Assembly (NCBI GenBank): GCA_012516225.1
Contig: JAAYWX010000005.1
Location: 1-25,818 of the forward strand
DNA from: Clostridiales bacterium
GTDB taxonomy: Bacteria > Bacillota > Clostridia > Oscillospirales > Oscillospiraceae
Length of the DNA: 25,818 bases
Direction: 5' to 3'
Part shown: positions 1 through 7,905 of the stretch, piece after piece
How the letters are laid out: each line of letters begins with the position of its first letter
Position numbering within the stretch: position 1 is the first letter of the stretch
Notes under the pieces: generated by a model
The model's database searches: none
Told to the model about the DNA's origin: nothing
What the model saw: the letters and a program-made list of their open reading frames with translations, nothing else
Made by a program: the position numbers and the translations under genes

Positions 1-360
1 CGCGTGGAATATTTCCCACAATTCCTTGTTTTCAACCATCTTTTCCATTACTCCGGGGACATAGACGGTCAGTTCAAATACGTCCTCGCCGTTTTCTTCA
101 TGGAAAATGCAGGCTCCGACCTGAGCAAGCTCACGGGCGAGCCTTTCAGTTTCATCCAAAGACTTCCCGCACTTTTTCGCTATCTGAGCTATAGTCTGGG
201 GCTTTCTGAGTTCCATAGCAAGCCCGACTTCAGCCATCTCATCTGTTACAACGCAGTCTAAAACGTAATATTCCGGAGCGTTTTCGTCAATTTTTATCAT
301 CAGCGCCGTCGGACCGCTGATTTTTTTTGCCAGTTTCAAAATCTTCTCTCTCGCAGCCAT
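1..360 (-). CDS. FAD/Fe-S-dependent oxidoreductase, N-terminal part (cut by window edge)
   Basis: The minus frame is open from an ATG at 360 to the left edge, giving 120 codons. It starts MAAREKILKLAKK and includes YYVLDCVVTDEMAEVGLAM, a winged-helix-like stretch (TIAQIAKKCGKSLDETERLA) and YVPGVMEKMVENKE. From memory, this resembles the N-terminal regulatory-like domain found before the Fe-S and FAD/NAD domains of a family of clostridial FAD-dependent oxidoreductases. The catalytic domains would lie outside the window, so the reaction cannot be read here. A GGGGTGG ribosome binding site sits about 7 nt before the ATG, and a good promoter lies upstream at 456-484. It is divergent from a LysR regulator that probably controls it. 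The frame is clear; the family call is from recall. Confidence 0.6.
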   Translation of the reverse strand, partial: MAAREKILKLAKKISGPTALMIKIDENAPEYYVLDCVVTDEMAEVGLAMELRKPQTIAQIAKKCGKSLDETERLARELAQVGACIFHEENGEDVFELTVYVPGVMEKMVENKELWEIFHA

Positions 361-455
361 ACTTTACCACCCCAAATTCCTTTTTTTGCCGTCAAGAAAT
401 TAACTAATAGCAGTAAAAACAAAACGGTTTTTAAAACCGCCTAATTCCTTGTACA

Positions 456-484
456 ATTTTATCAATATATTACTGAAGTGTAAA
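456..484 (-). promoter_or_regulatory. sigma-A-like promoter for the left-edge oxidoreductase
   Basis: Read on the minus strand, there is a -35 of TTTACA (479-484), a 17-nt spacer and a -10 of TAAAAT (456-461). The transcript would start near 450 and carry a leader of about 90 nt, which includes a CGGTTTT-T-AAAACCG dyad at 425-439. Confidence 0.5.
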
Positions 485-498
485 ACAATTAATAATAG

Positions 499-519
499 AC
501 AACCACAATAAACCGTTGT
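499..519. promoter_or_regulatory. LTTR-like operator dyad
   Basis: ACAAC (499-503) and GTTGT (515-519) form an inverted repeat with an 11-nt centre. Length, spacing and position (just upstream of the divergent -35 and before the LysR gene) suit a LysR-family recognition site. The assignment is inferred from layout only. Confidence 0.35.
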
Positions 520-556
520 AGAATATGTTTAGTGTTTAACAAAGGTGGTGTTACAG

Positions 557-1471
557 TTGCAGATGAAATATGTCCTGTCATTTTTGACGCTATATAGAGA
601 AAGGAATATCTCAAGGGCAAGTGCCAAACTGTTTATCACACAGCAGGGGCTTAGCAGGCAGATTCAGATGCTCGAAGAGGAAATGGGAGCAGTTTTGTTT
701 GAACGCTCAAAATTGGGGGCCTCTCCTACCGAAGTCTGCGAAGCGGTTTATCCGCATTTTCAAAAAATGTACGATGAATACGAGAAATCCATTTCAGTGA
801 TTGACAGCTTCAGAAAAAAGGACAGAACGTGCATAACCGTTGCTTTTGCTCAGGGACTGTCGAACAGCGGAAGTCCGGAGTTCATTTTTGACTATCAGAA
901 ACTGCATCCTGAAATAAATATAGAGATTGTGGAGAACACACAGGCGGAGTGTATTAGGAAACTTCTTGACGGGGAAATTGACGTTGCCTTTCTTGTTAAT
1001 CCTATTGACAAGTCGATGTTCAACACTATAACGCTGGGCGAGGGGTATATGTATGCTGCCATGCATAAGACTCATCCTTTTGCTGAAGGAAATGAGCCGA
1101 TAGATTTTTCTTTGCTTGACGGAGAAAACATAATAACCGGATCGACGCAGAACGCGCTGAGAGGTATGTTCGATTATTTCTGTGAGCTGACCGGCATACA
1201 TCCTTATGTTATTGTTTCTTCCAACTACAGTTTGGACTATGTCAATGCTATGACCGAAAATATCGGGATAGCGACGGTTACGTCTTCTATGGCGCTAAGA
1301 ATAGTCAATCCTGATATAAGGATTCACAGACTGATTACGCCGGAACCGGGGTATGTATATTGCTGTACGCCGCGAAGCGCCGTACCGGACAAGGAAATTT
1401 CTGCTTTGCTGCGTTTTGTGAAACGGCATTTTGAACTTGAGCCCATACCAACGCTGGAAAATTGTCCGTAG
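557..1471 (+). CDS. LysR-family transcriptional regulator
   Basis: This is a DNA-binding regulator of about 304 aa, a normal length for LTTRs. The N-terminal winged helix-turn-helix covers roughly residues 1-60 (RNISRASAKLFITQQGLSRQ, then LEEEMGAVLFERS). A periplasmic-binding-like effector domain follows from about residue 88, with the typical EINIEIVENTQ and LLDGEIDVAFL segments. The frame extends to a GTG at 545, but AAAGGTGG at 541-548 overlaps that codon and fits the TTG at 557 (ATG 563 is also possible). The gene is divergent from the left-edge oxidoreductase, which suggests local control. The effector is unknown. Confidence 0.88.
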   Translation: MQMKYVLSFLTLYRERNISRASAKLFITQQGLSRQIQMLEEEMGAVLFERSKLGASPTEVCEAVYPHFQKMYDEYEKSISVIDSFRKKDRTCITVAFAQGLSNSGSPEFIFDYQKLHPEINIEIVENTQAECIRKLLDGEIDVAFLVNPIDKSMFNTITLGEGYMYAAMHKTHPFAEGNEPIDFSLLDGENIITGSTQNALRGMFDYFCELTGIHPYVIVSSNYSLDYVNAMTENIGIATVTSSMALRIVNPDIRIHRLITPEPGYVYCCTPRSAVPDKEISALLRFVKRHFELEPIPTLENCP

Positions 1472-1506
1472 AAAAAATAAAACGAAGCGCGGTTTAATAC
1501 CGCGCT
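1471..1506 (-). terminator. intrinsic terminator of the PTS operon
   Basis: AGCGCGGT (1486-1493) pairs with ACCGCGCT (1499-1506) around a 5-nt loop. On the minus strand the stem is followed by a T-rich run covering 1482-1471, so it ends the minus-strand operon that finishes at 1537. There is no T-run on the plus side. Confidence 0.7.
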
Positions 1507-1536
1507 CCGTCCGTCGATTCCGTACTGCGGAATGAC

Positions 1537-2007
1537 TTAGATATACAGCATAAATATGACCCCGACAGATATTAAAATAACGCCTATTACACGGCAAACT
1601 GCAACAACCCTGCGTATGGGGGTGTGCTGAAAAGTTTCAAACATCGAAATTGGGTAGGGAAGAAAAACAAAAGCTGCACCCGCAATGACAACGCCGATGT
1701 TCATAAGAAAAGACATACCGGCGGAAAGCGAACTTATTAGTATGCACGCGGCAGAGGCTAAAATTAGAAGATACATATACTTTTTCAGTCTTTTGTCATT
1801 CTCCACATAGCTTTCCGCGGCTTCTTTGCAGGAAAGTCCGCAAACAGGAAAACTTCTTGTTTTAACCCTCGCCTTGGCTATAACTGTATCATTGCCGTTG
1901 ACGGAATTCCCGCAATAAACACACCTGTCGCCGCCGGCAAACTCGATTTTATCATTTTTTGTACTTTTATTCGGCATTTTTTTTGGCAGGCGCTTTTGCT
2001 GCTTCAT
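1537..2007 (-). CDS. zinc-ribbon small membrane protein, unknown function
   Basis: This protein has 156 aa. A basic N-terminus leads into a cytosolic metal-binding-like module with C29-x2-C32 and C56-x3-C60 (RCVYCGNSV, FPVCGLSCKEAAESYV). Three hydrophobic helices follow at about 77-95, 99-117 and 136-155. The ATG overlaps the TGA of the Enzyme I gene (ATGA), and GGAGG lies about 10 nt upstream inside that gene, so the two are translationally coupled. It is the last gene of the PTS operon, before the terminator at 1471-1506. I do not recognise a named family, and the four-Cys pattern only suggests zinc. A link to PTS function is inferred from coupling. Confidence 0.8.
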   Translation of the reverse strand: MKQQKRLPKKMPNKSTKNDKIEFAGGDRCVYCGNSVNGNDTVIAKARVKTRSFPVCGLSCKEAAESYVENDKRLKKYMYLLILASAACILISSLSAGMSFLMNIGVVIAGAAFVFLPYPISMFETFQHTPIRRVVAVCRVIGVILISVGVIFMLYI

Positions 2008-3734
2008 ATGCCCAGTTCCTCCAATATTTTTTCAAGCATATTCTTTGCGTCGGATATTTTGCCGGAGGATAGAATTTTATCGGTCTTTTCCATAATATCA
2101 CTTTTGGTGACTTGTGTCACTATATATTTTGTACGTCCGACAAGTGCCGGAGCAACGGAAAGCTCGTCTACACCAAAAGCACACCAGAGAGGTATAAGGC
2201 GCGGCTCGGATGCCGTTTCTCCGCAGATTCCCACCTCGATATTGTTTGCATGGGCATTGTCACATACGGTTTTTACGGCGCGCAGAACAGATACATTGCA
2301 GCTGTCATACAAATACTGTACCCGTTCATTCATGCGGTCTGTTGCCGTAGTGTACTGGATGAGGTCGTTTGAACCTATGCTGAAGAAATCGGAATGTTTT
2401 GCGAGAGCATCGGAAATCAGAACGGCTGCGGGAGTTTCAACCATTATGCCGACAGGGATGTCGGGATTGAAGGGGAAGCCCTTTTCCTCAAGTTCTGCCA
2501 TGCACTCCCTAACAAGCTCTTTGGCGCGGAGAAGCTCCTCAAGGCTTACTATCATGGGAAACATTATTTTCACATTGCCGAAAGCACTTGCGCGAAGAAT
2601 GGCGCGGAGCTGGGTTTTAAACATCTCTGTACGATCCAAGCAAAGGCGGATGGCGCGATATCCGAGGAAAGGATTGCTTTCTTTCGGCAGATCCATATAG
2701 CCAAGCTGTTTGTCTCCGCCGATGTCAAGTGTGCGGATGATAAGCTCTTTGCCGGCAGTACGAACCGCCATATCCTTATATACCTCGAACTGCTCGTCCT
2801 CGGTAGGGTAATCCGAATGACCCATATAGAGGAATTCCGTACGGAAAAGTCCGACTCCGTCACAGCCTGCCGCATCGAACGTTGCTATGCTTTCTTTATC
2901 TCCCGAATTCACGTTTACCCTTACTGGAAAGCCGTCCTTTGTGGCCGCCGGCTTAATGCGGCACTCATCATAAACTGCCTTCATCTTTGCGGCCTGACCG
3001 CTCTTAGCTTCAAATTCAGCAAGCTTTTTTGAGTCCGGGGAAACAACTGCAACACCTGCCGAACCGTCTACAAGAACTGTTTCGCCGGAAGCCAGCCGGT
3101 CAAGCATGGGACCGCAGCCGACAACGGCGGGAATACCGAGTGCCTTTGCAAGAATAACAGTGTGCGAGGTAACTCCGCCGCGCTCCGTAACCATGCCTTT
3201 AAGTCTGCTCCGGTCAAGACGGACGGTATCGGACGGAGTGAGGTCTTCGGCGAATATTATGAGATCATCGCCGACGGCTCCGGCAAAGGGGTCTCCGGAA
3301 CTGATCCCCTGAAGCTCTGACATAAGCTCACGGCAGACGTTGTTTATGTCGGCCGCGCGGGCTTTAAGATAATCGTCGTCAACGACGGAGAAGGCTTCCT
3401 CCACCTCTGCACGTTTTTTCTCGATAGCATAGGAAGCGCATACGTTTTCAGAAAGTATAATGTCCTTTACCTGACCGAAAAAAACGTCGTCTTGAATTAT
3501 TTCCTGGTAAGCTTCAAAAATTTCAGCACTCTTGTCACCGTGGGAAACACGTGCTTCCTCTGCCAGTTTTTTCAAGGTTTCATTGTATTTCTGGCGGCCG
3601 TTTTCCATAGCTTCAATTTCCGCGGCCGTATCGGAAACAAATTTTTTTTCAAGAGACAGGCTGCCTGTGCGGAATATAACGGCGTGGCCTCGCGCGCAGC
3701 CTGATGCGGCTCCAAGACCTTTTATTTCTGTCAT
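2004..3734 (-). CDS. ptsI: PTS Enzyme I (phosphoenolpyruvate-protein phosphotransferase)
   Basis: This cytosolic enzyme transfers phosphate from PEP to HPr. At 576 aa it matches classic Enzyme I. The phosphorylated histidine is His191 in GGVTSHTVILAKALGIP. The PEP-binding barrel keeps Arg298 (LFRTEF), Arg334 (RTLDIGGDK), Glu433 (MVETP), Asp457 (GSNDLIQYTTATDR) and Cys504 (GICGETASEP). These are offset by two from the E. coli residues. The usual CGEMAG/CGELAG context reads CGETAS, a mild deviation next to the catalytic Cys. GGAGAG lies 7 nt before the ATG, and the upstream aldolase ends 15 nt away. Its place in a substrate-specific operon together with an HPr gene suggests a dedicated Enzyme I, but it could also be the cell's only one. 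Confidence 0.95.
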   Translation of the reverse strand: MTEIKGLGAASGCARGHAVIFRTGSLSLEKKFVSDTAAEIEAMENGRQKYNETLKKLAEEARVSHGDKSAEIFEAYQEIIQDDVFFGQVKDIILSENVCASYAIEKKRAEVEEAFSVVDDDYLKARAADINNVCRELMSELQGISSGDPFAGAVGDDLIIFAEDLTPSDTVRLDRSRLKGMVTERGGVTSHTVILAKALGIPAVVGCGPMLDRLASGETVLVDGSAGVAVVSPDSKKLAEFEAKSGQAAKMKAVYDECRIKPAATKDGFPVRVNVNSGDKESIATFDAAGCDGVGLFRTEFLYMGHSDYPTEDEQFEVYKDMAVRTAGKELIIRTLDIGGDKQLGYMDLPKESNPFLGYRAIRLCLDRTEMFKTQLRAILRASAFGNVKIMFPMIVSLEELLRAKELVRECMAELEEKGFPFNPDIPVGIMVETPAAVLISDALAKHSDFFSIGSNDLIQYTTATDRMNERVQYLYDSCNVSVLRAVKTVCDNAHANNIEVGICGETASEPRLIPLWCAFGVDELSVAPALVGRTKYIVTQVTKSDIMEKTDKILSSGKISDAKNMLEKILEELGI

Positions 3735-3749
3735 GCTGCTCTCTCCGTT

Positions 3750-4394
3750 CTATTTTTGACGGTAATTCTGGAACTGCCCAAGTACGACCTTAAGGTCATC
3801 ATCGCTTAAAAGTACAGGTTTGCCGGCGGTGCGGGCATAGTAATAGATTTGTGAAACGAATTCTATCTGCTGCGCGATATCCATGGTATAGGGCAGAGTG
3901 CCGCCGCAGGTCAAAAGTCCGTGATTGCCGAGCAGGCAGGCGTAATGGTCGCTGCCCATTGCGTTAAAAGCCGCTTCCGCAAGCTCATAGGTGCCAAACT
4001 GTACATAGGGGATGCAGGGAACGTCAGCACCGGAATAAGCGATAAGATAGTGCAGGGGTTCAATGCTCCAGTGCAGGCATGCCAGAGTTGTCGCAAAGGT
4101 TGAGTGCGTGTGTACAACAGCGTTTATTCCCGGTCTTCTCTGGTAAAATATTCTGTGCATATCATATTCGCTCGACGGTTTTCTGTCGCCGTCAACCTTT
4201 TCGCCGTCGGGCGTGAGAACTACGACATCTTCAGGCTTTGTAAGGTAATAGTCCATACCTGAGGGGCTTATTGCCATGAGATTTTCTTTAGGATTAAATA
4301 CGCTCAGATTGCCAAAAGTTCCGACGGTAAGACCAAGCTCCACCATTTTTTTGCCGTATTCGACAACCATTTCACGTTCTTCCTGCAGTATCAT
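3750..4394 (-). CDS. class II aldolase/adducin family protein (fuculose-phosphate aldolase type)
   Basis: This is a zinc-dependent class II aldolase of about 214 aa, the size of FucA. Visible motifs are GNLS (28-31), SPSG (43-46), RKPSSE with Glu76 as the presumed catalytic acid, HTH (His95, His97) and NHG (His158) as the zinc triad. The Glu matches true aldolases rather than AraD-type epimerases. The frame extends to a GTG at 4403, but that codon is one base from the Shine-Dalgarno. The ATG at 4394 overlaps the TGA of the hydroxyacid dehydrogenase (ATGA) and has AAGGAG 10 nt upstream, so I chose it. It probably cleaves a phosphorylated ketose to DHAP or a related C3 unit plus an aldehyde. 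The substrate cannot be read from the sequence. Confidence 0.88.
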   Translation of the reverse strand: MILQEEREMVVEYGKKMVELGLTVGTFGNLSVFNPKENLMAISPSGMDYYLTKPEDVVVLTPDGEKVDGDRKPSSEYDMHRIFYQRRPGINAVVHTHSTFATTLACLHWSIEPLHYLIAYSGADVPCIPYVQFGTYELAEAAFNAMGSDHYACLLGNHGLLTCGGTLPYTMDIAQQIEFVSQIYYYARTAGKPVLLSDDDLKVVLGQFQNYRQK

Positions 4395-5488
4395 TCCAAA
4401 CACACTCCTTTTATTTTGTCGAAGTTTACTATTCGATCTGTAAGTCCTTTTTCGATTATTTTATCTGTTTCGCGCATGAGAAGATACGGAGACATAGGTA
4501 TGGCGTCCACTGTTGCCCCCGCAATATGCGGTGTTATCACAACGTTGTCAAGACCGGAAAAACCACTGTTTTCCGGCAAGGGCTCTTTATCGAAAACATC
4601 CAGTGCTGCACCGGCTATGCGGTGGTTTTTAAGTGTATCGATAAGGTCTGCCTGGTTTACAAGACCTCCCCTTGATGTATTTATAAAATATGCGGTAGGC
4701 TTCATCAAATCAAAATATTTTTTATTTATAATCCCTTCGGTTTCCGGAGTGAGCCTGAGGTGCAGGCTTATTATATCCGCTGTTGAGAACAGCTCTTCCA
4801 TTGAACCTACCATTTTTATATCTGCAAGGCCGTTCCTCTCCAGTCGTTCTTTTGAAATATATTCGTCAAAGGCGATCAGGGATACGCCAAGCGCCTTTAG
4901 GCGCACAGCCAGTTCGATGCCGATATTTCCTATGCCGATAAGTCCGACCGTCATATTTGACAGGGTAGATGTATATTCGGAATTTGGATATACTTTTTCC
5001 CATTTTCCGTCTATAAGAAGATGATGGGACGTGGAAATGTTCCTTGTTACGCTCAAAATAAGCCCAAGTGCGAATTCGGCGACGGGGATGGCGTTTCTTA
5101 TTACATTGACCACAGGTATACCGCGGTTGTTTGCGGCATTCAAGTCAATATGCTCAAGACCACCTCTGCAGGTCAATATGGCCTTGAGATTAGGGGCTTT
5201 TTCTATTAATGCAGCGGGAACGGGGTTGAAATGCGTTACCAGAACTGTGCAGTCTTCCATAAGCTGCTCTAATCCGTCAGCCCATGCTTCGGCCTCAGCT
5301 CCGTGACGTTCGATATTAAGCTGACGTTCCGCAAATTCGCTTTTGTCGGGCGTTCCCCAGTATGCTTTGCTTATTTTGCCTATGCTGATTTTTGAGGAGC
5401 GCACCGCCGCTTCCATTGTGTCGGGGGAAACAAAAGCGTCCCCGACCAAAACAATATTCTGAGGTTTTTTTGTGAGTGTGTTTAGCAT
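4391..5488 (-). CDS. D-isomer-specific 2-hydroxyacid dehydrogenase
   Basis: This NAD(P)-dependent dehydrogenase of 365 aa interconverts a 2-hydroxy acid and a 2-keto acid. The Rossmann motif GIGNIG is at 185-190, with Asp208 at the end of strand 2 favouring NAD. The catalytic set is Arg273 (NTSRGGLV), Glu302 (DVFDKEP) and His321 (ITPHIAGAT). CRGGLEHID at 108-115 matches the substrate-binding loop of the phosphoglycerate dehydrogenase branch. The frame extends to a TTG at 5530, inside a hairpin. ATG 5488 has GGAGG 7 nt upstream and is preferred. It is ATGA-coupled to the class II aldolase gene, suggesting consecutive steps on one intermediate. The substrate is unknown. Confidence 0.9.
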   Translation of the reverse strand: MLNTLTKKPQNIVLVGDAFVSPDTMEAAVRSSKISIGKISKAYWGTPDKSEFAERQLNIERHGAEAEAWADGLEQLMEDCTVLVTHFNPVPAALIEKAPNLKAILTCRGGLEHIDLNAANNRGIPVVNVIRNAIPVAEFALGLILSVTRNISTSHHLLIDGKWEKVYPNSEYTSTLSNMTVGLIGIGNIGIELAVRLKALGVSLIAFDEYISKERLERNGLADIKMVGSMEELFSTADIISLHLRLTPETEGIINKKYFDLMKPTAYFINTSRGGLVNQADLIDTLKNHRIAGAALDVFDKEPLPENSGFSGLDNVVITPHIAGATVDAIPMSPYLLMRETDKIIEKGLTDRIVNFDKIKGVCLE

Positions 5489-5508
5489 GGATACCTCCAA
5501 TAATATGG

Positions 5509-5540
5509 AAAGCCGCTGTTGTTTTATCAACAGCGGCTTT
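5509..5540 (-). other. 13-bp stem-loop between EIIC and dehydrogenase genes
   Basis: AAAGCCGCTGTTG (5509-5521) and CAACAGCGGCTTT (5528-5540) form a perfect 13-bp stem with a 6-nt loop. On the minus strand only TTTCC follows, so it is a poor terminator. It is better read as a partial terminator or an mRNA 3'-end protector that sets EIIC levels against the downstream enzymes. Confidence 0.6.
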
Positions 5541-5589
5541 CTGTCTGCGATCTCTTTATATAGCCGCTAAAAGCTGGTAAAATTTATAC

Positions 5590-7020
5590 TCAGACAACCT
5601 GCGGCTCGCTGCCGTTTCCTGCGTCCTCAACGCCGTAAGTTTCAAGCCAGTTGACAATGGCTTCTTTGTGCTTTTTGAACAGGAAGTAGAGGACAAAGTA
5701 AAGAATTACAACCGCACCGATGATAATCGGGTTCTGGGAATAGAACGCATAGAAGAGACCCGCCATCAAGGGGTGGCACATGATACCGAAGCTGATAACA
5801 TACATTGTTGCGTTTTCTGGAAGAACAAATCCGGCCTGAACGGCAACGTCCGTAAATGTTGGAGCAAGCTGGGAAGCTATGATAAGACCAAGGCTGAACC
5901 AGATTGCACCGGTGATAAGGCTCTTTGCAATGTTGCCGTGGGAAATGCAGACGAAAATCTCAACCATGTACGGCAGAGCAACAAGGTCAAGCATGGGGAG
6001 AACTTTGTTGCCGGGAAGAATGAAAGCAAGGAGAAGCATAATGGGGATGAGAAGAATGCCGGTTACGAGGGTGTTGGGTTCGCCGTAACCTGCGGCATCG
6101 TTAACCGACAGATACCACTCGCGGTTTTTGCCGCTTTCGATAGCTTTTGCTTTGTAAGCGTCCGTGAGGGAAGAGAATGCAGACGCGAAAATTCCTCCGA
6201 CTTTCGGGAAAACAGCCATGACGGCCGCGGTGGATACTGCTGAAGCTGTGATTTTTCCCCAGCTTTCAAGTGCGCCAAGAGCGTTGAAGTAAGCGATAAT
6301 GCCTATCAGAGCGCCGATTACAAGACCGATGAACATGGGCTCACCAAGAAGTCCGAATCTTTTCTGGATTGTTTCGGCATCAAGCTTTATTTTGTTGAAG
6401 CCTATTTTGCCGAGCAGCCAGTTCATCAGGATTGCGAAAGGCACGCCTTCCAAATGGTGAGGAGCTGTCATGCAGCAGCTTGGATACTGGTAGTGTGTGG
6501 ACCAGCGTTTTGCTGCAACTTCGCTGAACAAAAGAATGTAGAGAAGCTGCATAACCATGACCGCAAGAGCAAGCCACATGCTTTTTGTGAGAAGATAAAG
6601 CATGGAGCCCCAAACCATGAAGGAATAGTTGTTCCAAAGGTCACTGGCCATGAAAACGTTTGTCCATTTTACAAGGAAGAGTACTATCTGCAGCACTATA
6701 GCAATGCCGATGAATACAAGACCTACTGTTGTTGAATAGGCAATTACGGAAGTGGACTGCCAGCCGGTATCAAGAACTGGCAGGTTGACGCCTGAACTTT
6801 CTACCATTCGGGTTACGACGGGCGCGATTATCCCGCCGTAGCTGTTGATGACGAGGTTGAATCCAGTTAAACCGACTGCGCAGAGTAAAGCGGAATTAAA
6901 TGCGCTTTTCGGCTTTACGCCAAGGAACAGAGCGATAATGAACAGGATCAGTGGAACGAACACAGGCGCTCCGAGCGTTGAGAATACGTTGCTTAGACTT
7001 TGAAAAAATGAGCCCAACAA
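5590..7020 (-). CDS. PTS Enzyme IIC, galactitol (GatC) family
   Basis: This is the membrane channel and phosphorylation domain of a PTS importer, 476 aa with about ten or more hydrophobic helices. Features such as VPLILFIIALFLGVKPKSAF near the N-terminus, YGEPNTLVTGI in the middle and a charged C-terminal tail agree with the galactitol/arabitol-type EIIC family, so the substrate is probably a polyol or linear sugar. There is no ATG start. Two adjacent TTG codons (7020 and 7017) lie 6-9 nt after AGGAGGG, and the first is used here. EIIB lies 72 nt upstream. The family is well supported; the substrate is inference. Confidence 0.9.
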   Translation of the reverse strand: MLGSFFQSLSNVFSTLGAPVFVPLILFIIALFLGVKPKSAFNSALLCAVGLTGFNLVINSYGGIIAPVVTRMVESSGVNLPVLDTGWQSTSVIAYSTTVGLVFIGIAIVLQIVLFLVKWTNVFMASDLWNNYSFMVWGSMLYLLTKSMWLALAVMVMQLLYILLFSEVAAKRWSTHYQYPSCCMTAPHHLEGVPFAILMNWLLGKIGFNKIKLDAETIQKRFGLLGEPMFIGLVIGALIGIIAYFNALGALESWGKITASAVSTAAVMAVFPKVGGIFASAFSSLTDAYKAKAIESGKNREWYLSVNDAAGYGEPNTLVTGILLIPIMLLLAFILPGNKVLPMLDLVALPYMVEIFVCISHGNIAKSLITGAIWFSLGLIIASQLAPTFTDVAVQAGFVLPENATMYVISFGIMCHPLMAGLFYAFYSQNPIIIGAVVILYFVLYFLFKKHKEAIVNWLETYGVEDAGNGSEPQVV

Positions 7021-7092
7021 AATAAACCCTCCTCAAAAATATTTTCCATCGTTGCCGATGAATCCGATTTTTCTGTCTGCCTTTTACACGCT

Positions 7093-7386
7093 TTATTTAG
7101 CGTTCAGAATTTTAAGGCAGTCGTCGATAACCTGCTGTTCGGCAAGCCCTGTCAGCAAACCAACAGCGTTAACCTTAGGAATGCCGTAATCCTTGTAAAC
7201 AGGGGAAACACAAGCGATCAATGAGAAACCGCCGGCAGCCAAGGCCGATTCAACCGAATTCGGACTTGCTTCAACAGGAGTTACTGCATAGCCGTGCTTT
7301 GCAAGCTTTTCTTTGAGCTTGTTTGCGACCATGGCGGAACTTACCGTACCCGAGCCGCAGACACATAGGATTTTGACATTTTTCAT
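7093..7386 (-). CDS. PTS Enzyme IIB, galactitol-type
   Basis: This is a cytosolic phosphocarrier of 97 aa, the usual length. It passes phosphate from EIIA to the sugar at EIIC. Cys10 in ILCVCGSGTVSSAM is the expected phosphocysteine in the P-loop typical of lactose/galactitol-type IIB proteins, and Cys8 lies next to it. AAGGAG is about 11 nt before the ATG. It sits between EIIA (49-nt gap) and EIIC in the same operon. Confident at family level. Confidence 0.93.
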   Translation of the reverse strand: MKNVKILCVCGSGTVSSAMVANKLKEKLAKHGYAVTPVEASPNSVESALAAGGFSLIACVSPVYKDYGIPKVNAVGLLTGLAEQQVIDDCLKILNAK

Positions 7387-7435
7387 TAGTGATACATCTC
7401 CTTACTTCTTTCTTCTTAAATATTAAAAATAATAT

Positions 7436-7891
7436 TTACCCCATATATTTCATTGCCGCTTCGTAAAGCTTGTCCTTATCGGAGGCGGCGCTCAGCTCTT
7501 CTACCGCTTCTTCGTTGGTGAATACGCGCATTACTTTTTGGTGCGTGTCAAGCTGTGCGTCCGGATCTTTTATGGCCATCATGAAAATCAGCTGCGCTTG
7601 AACTTTTGTATCAGGATCACCCATGTGCCTGAATTCCACCGGGTCGGAGAGCTTTGCCACGCAAACGGCTGGAATATTAACATGTATGCCAGCGGTATGG
7701 GGCATGGCAACTCCTATGGTTTTAAGCTGCAGCCCGGTAGGATATTCGGTTTCTCTCTCCAAAACGGCAGGCAGGTAAGTATCTTTGACATAGCCGCCGT
7801 TTATAAGGTAAGCGCCGATGGTTTTTATTGCGTCTTCGGCATTTTCGGCTTTAACGCCGCAGACTATAAGATCTTTGGTTATAGTGCTCAA
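7436..7891 (-). CDS. PTS Enzyme IIA, fructose/mannitol-Ntr fold (PTS_EIIA_2)
   Basis: This 151-aa protein accepts phosphate from HPr. The active histidine is His65 in TIGVAMPHT, the hallmark of the EIIA-2 domain also used by galactitol EIIA proteins. It starts at a TTG (7891) with AAGGAG 7 nt upstream, and no better ATG exists. It lies 14 nt downstream of the HPr gene. It is a stand-alone domain with no fused EIIB or regulator. Confidence 0.93.
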   Translation of the reverse strand: MSTITKDLIVCGVKAENAEDAIKTIGAYLINGGYVKDTYLPAVLERETEYPTGLQLKTIGVAMPHTAGIHVNIPAVCVAKLSDPVEFRHMGDPDTKVQAQLIFMMAIKDPDAQLDTHQKVMRVFTNEEAVEELSAASDKDKLYEAAMKYMG

Positions 7892-7905
7892 GTTAATGCT
7901 CCTTC

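Noticed and set aside
2394..3032. Long plus-strand ORF of 212 codons
   Set aside because: It lies wholly antisense to Enzyme I, whose conserved motifs run through the same bases. No Shine-Dalgarno or recognisable domain is present.
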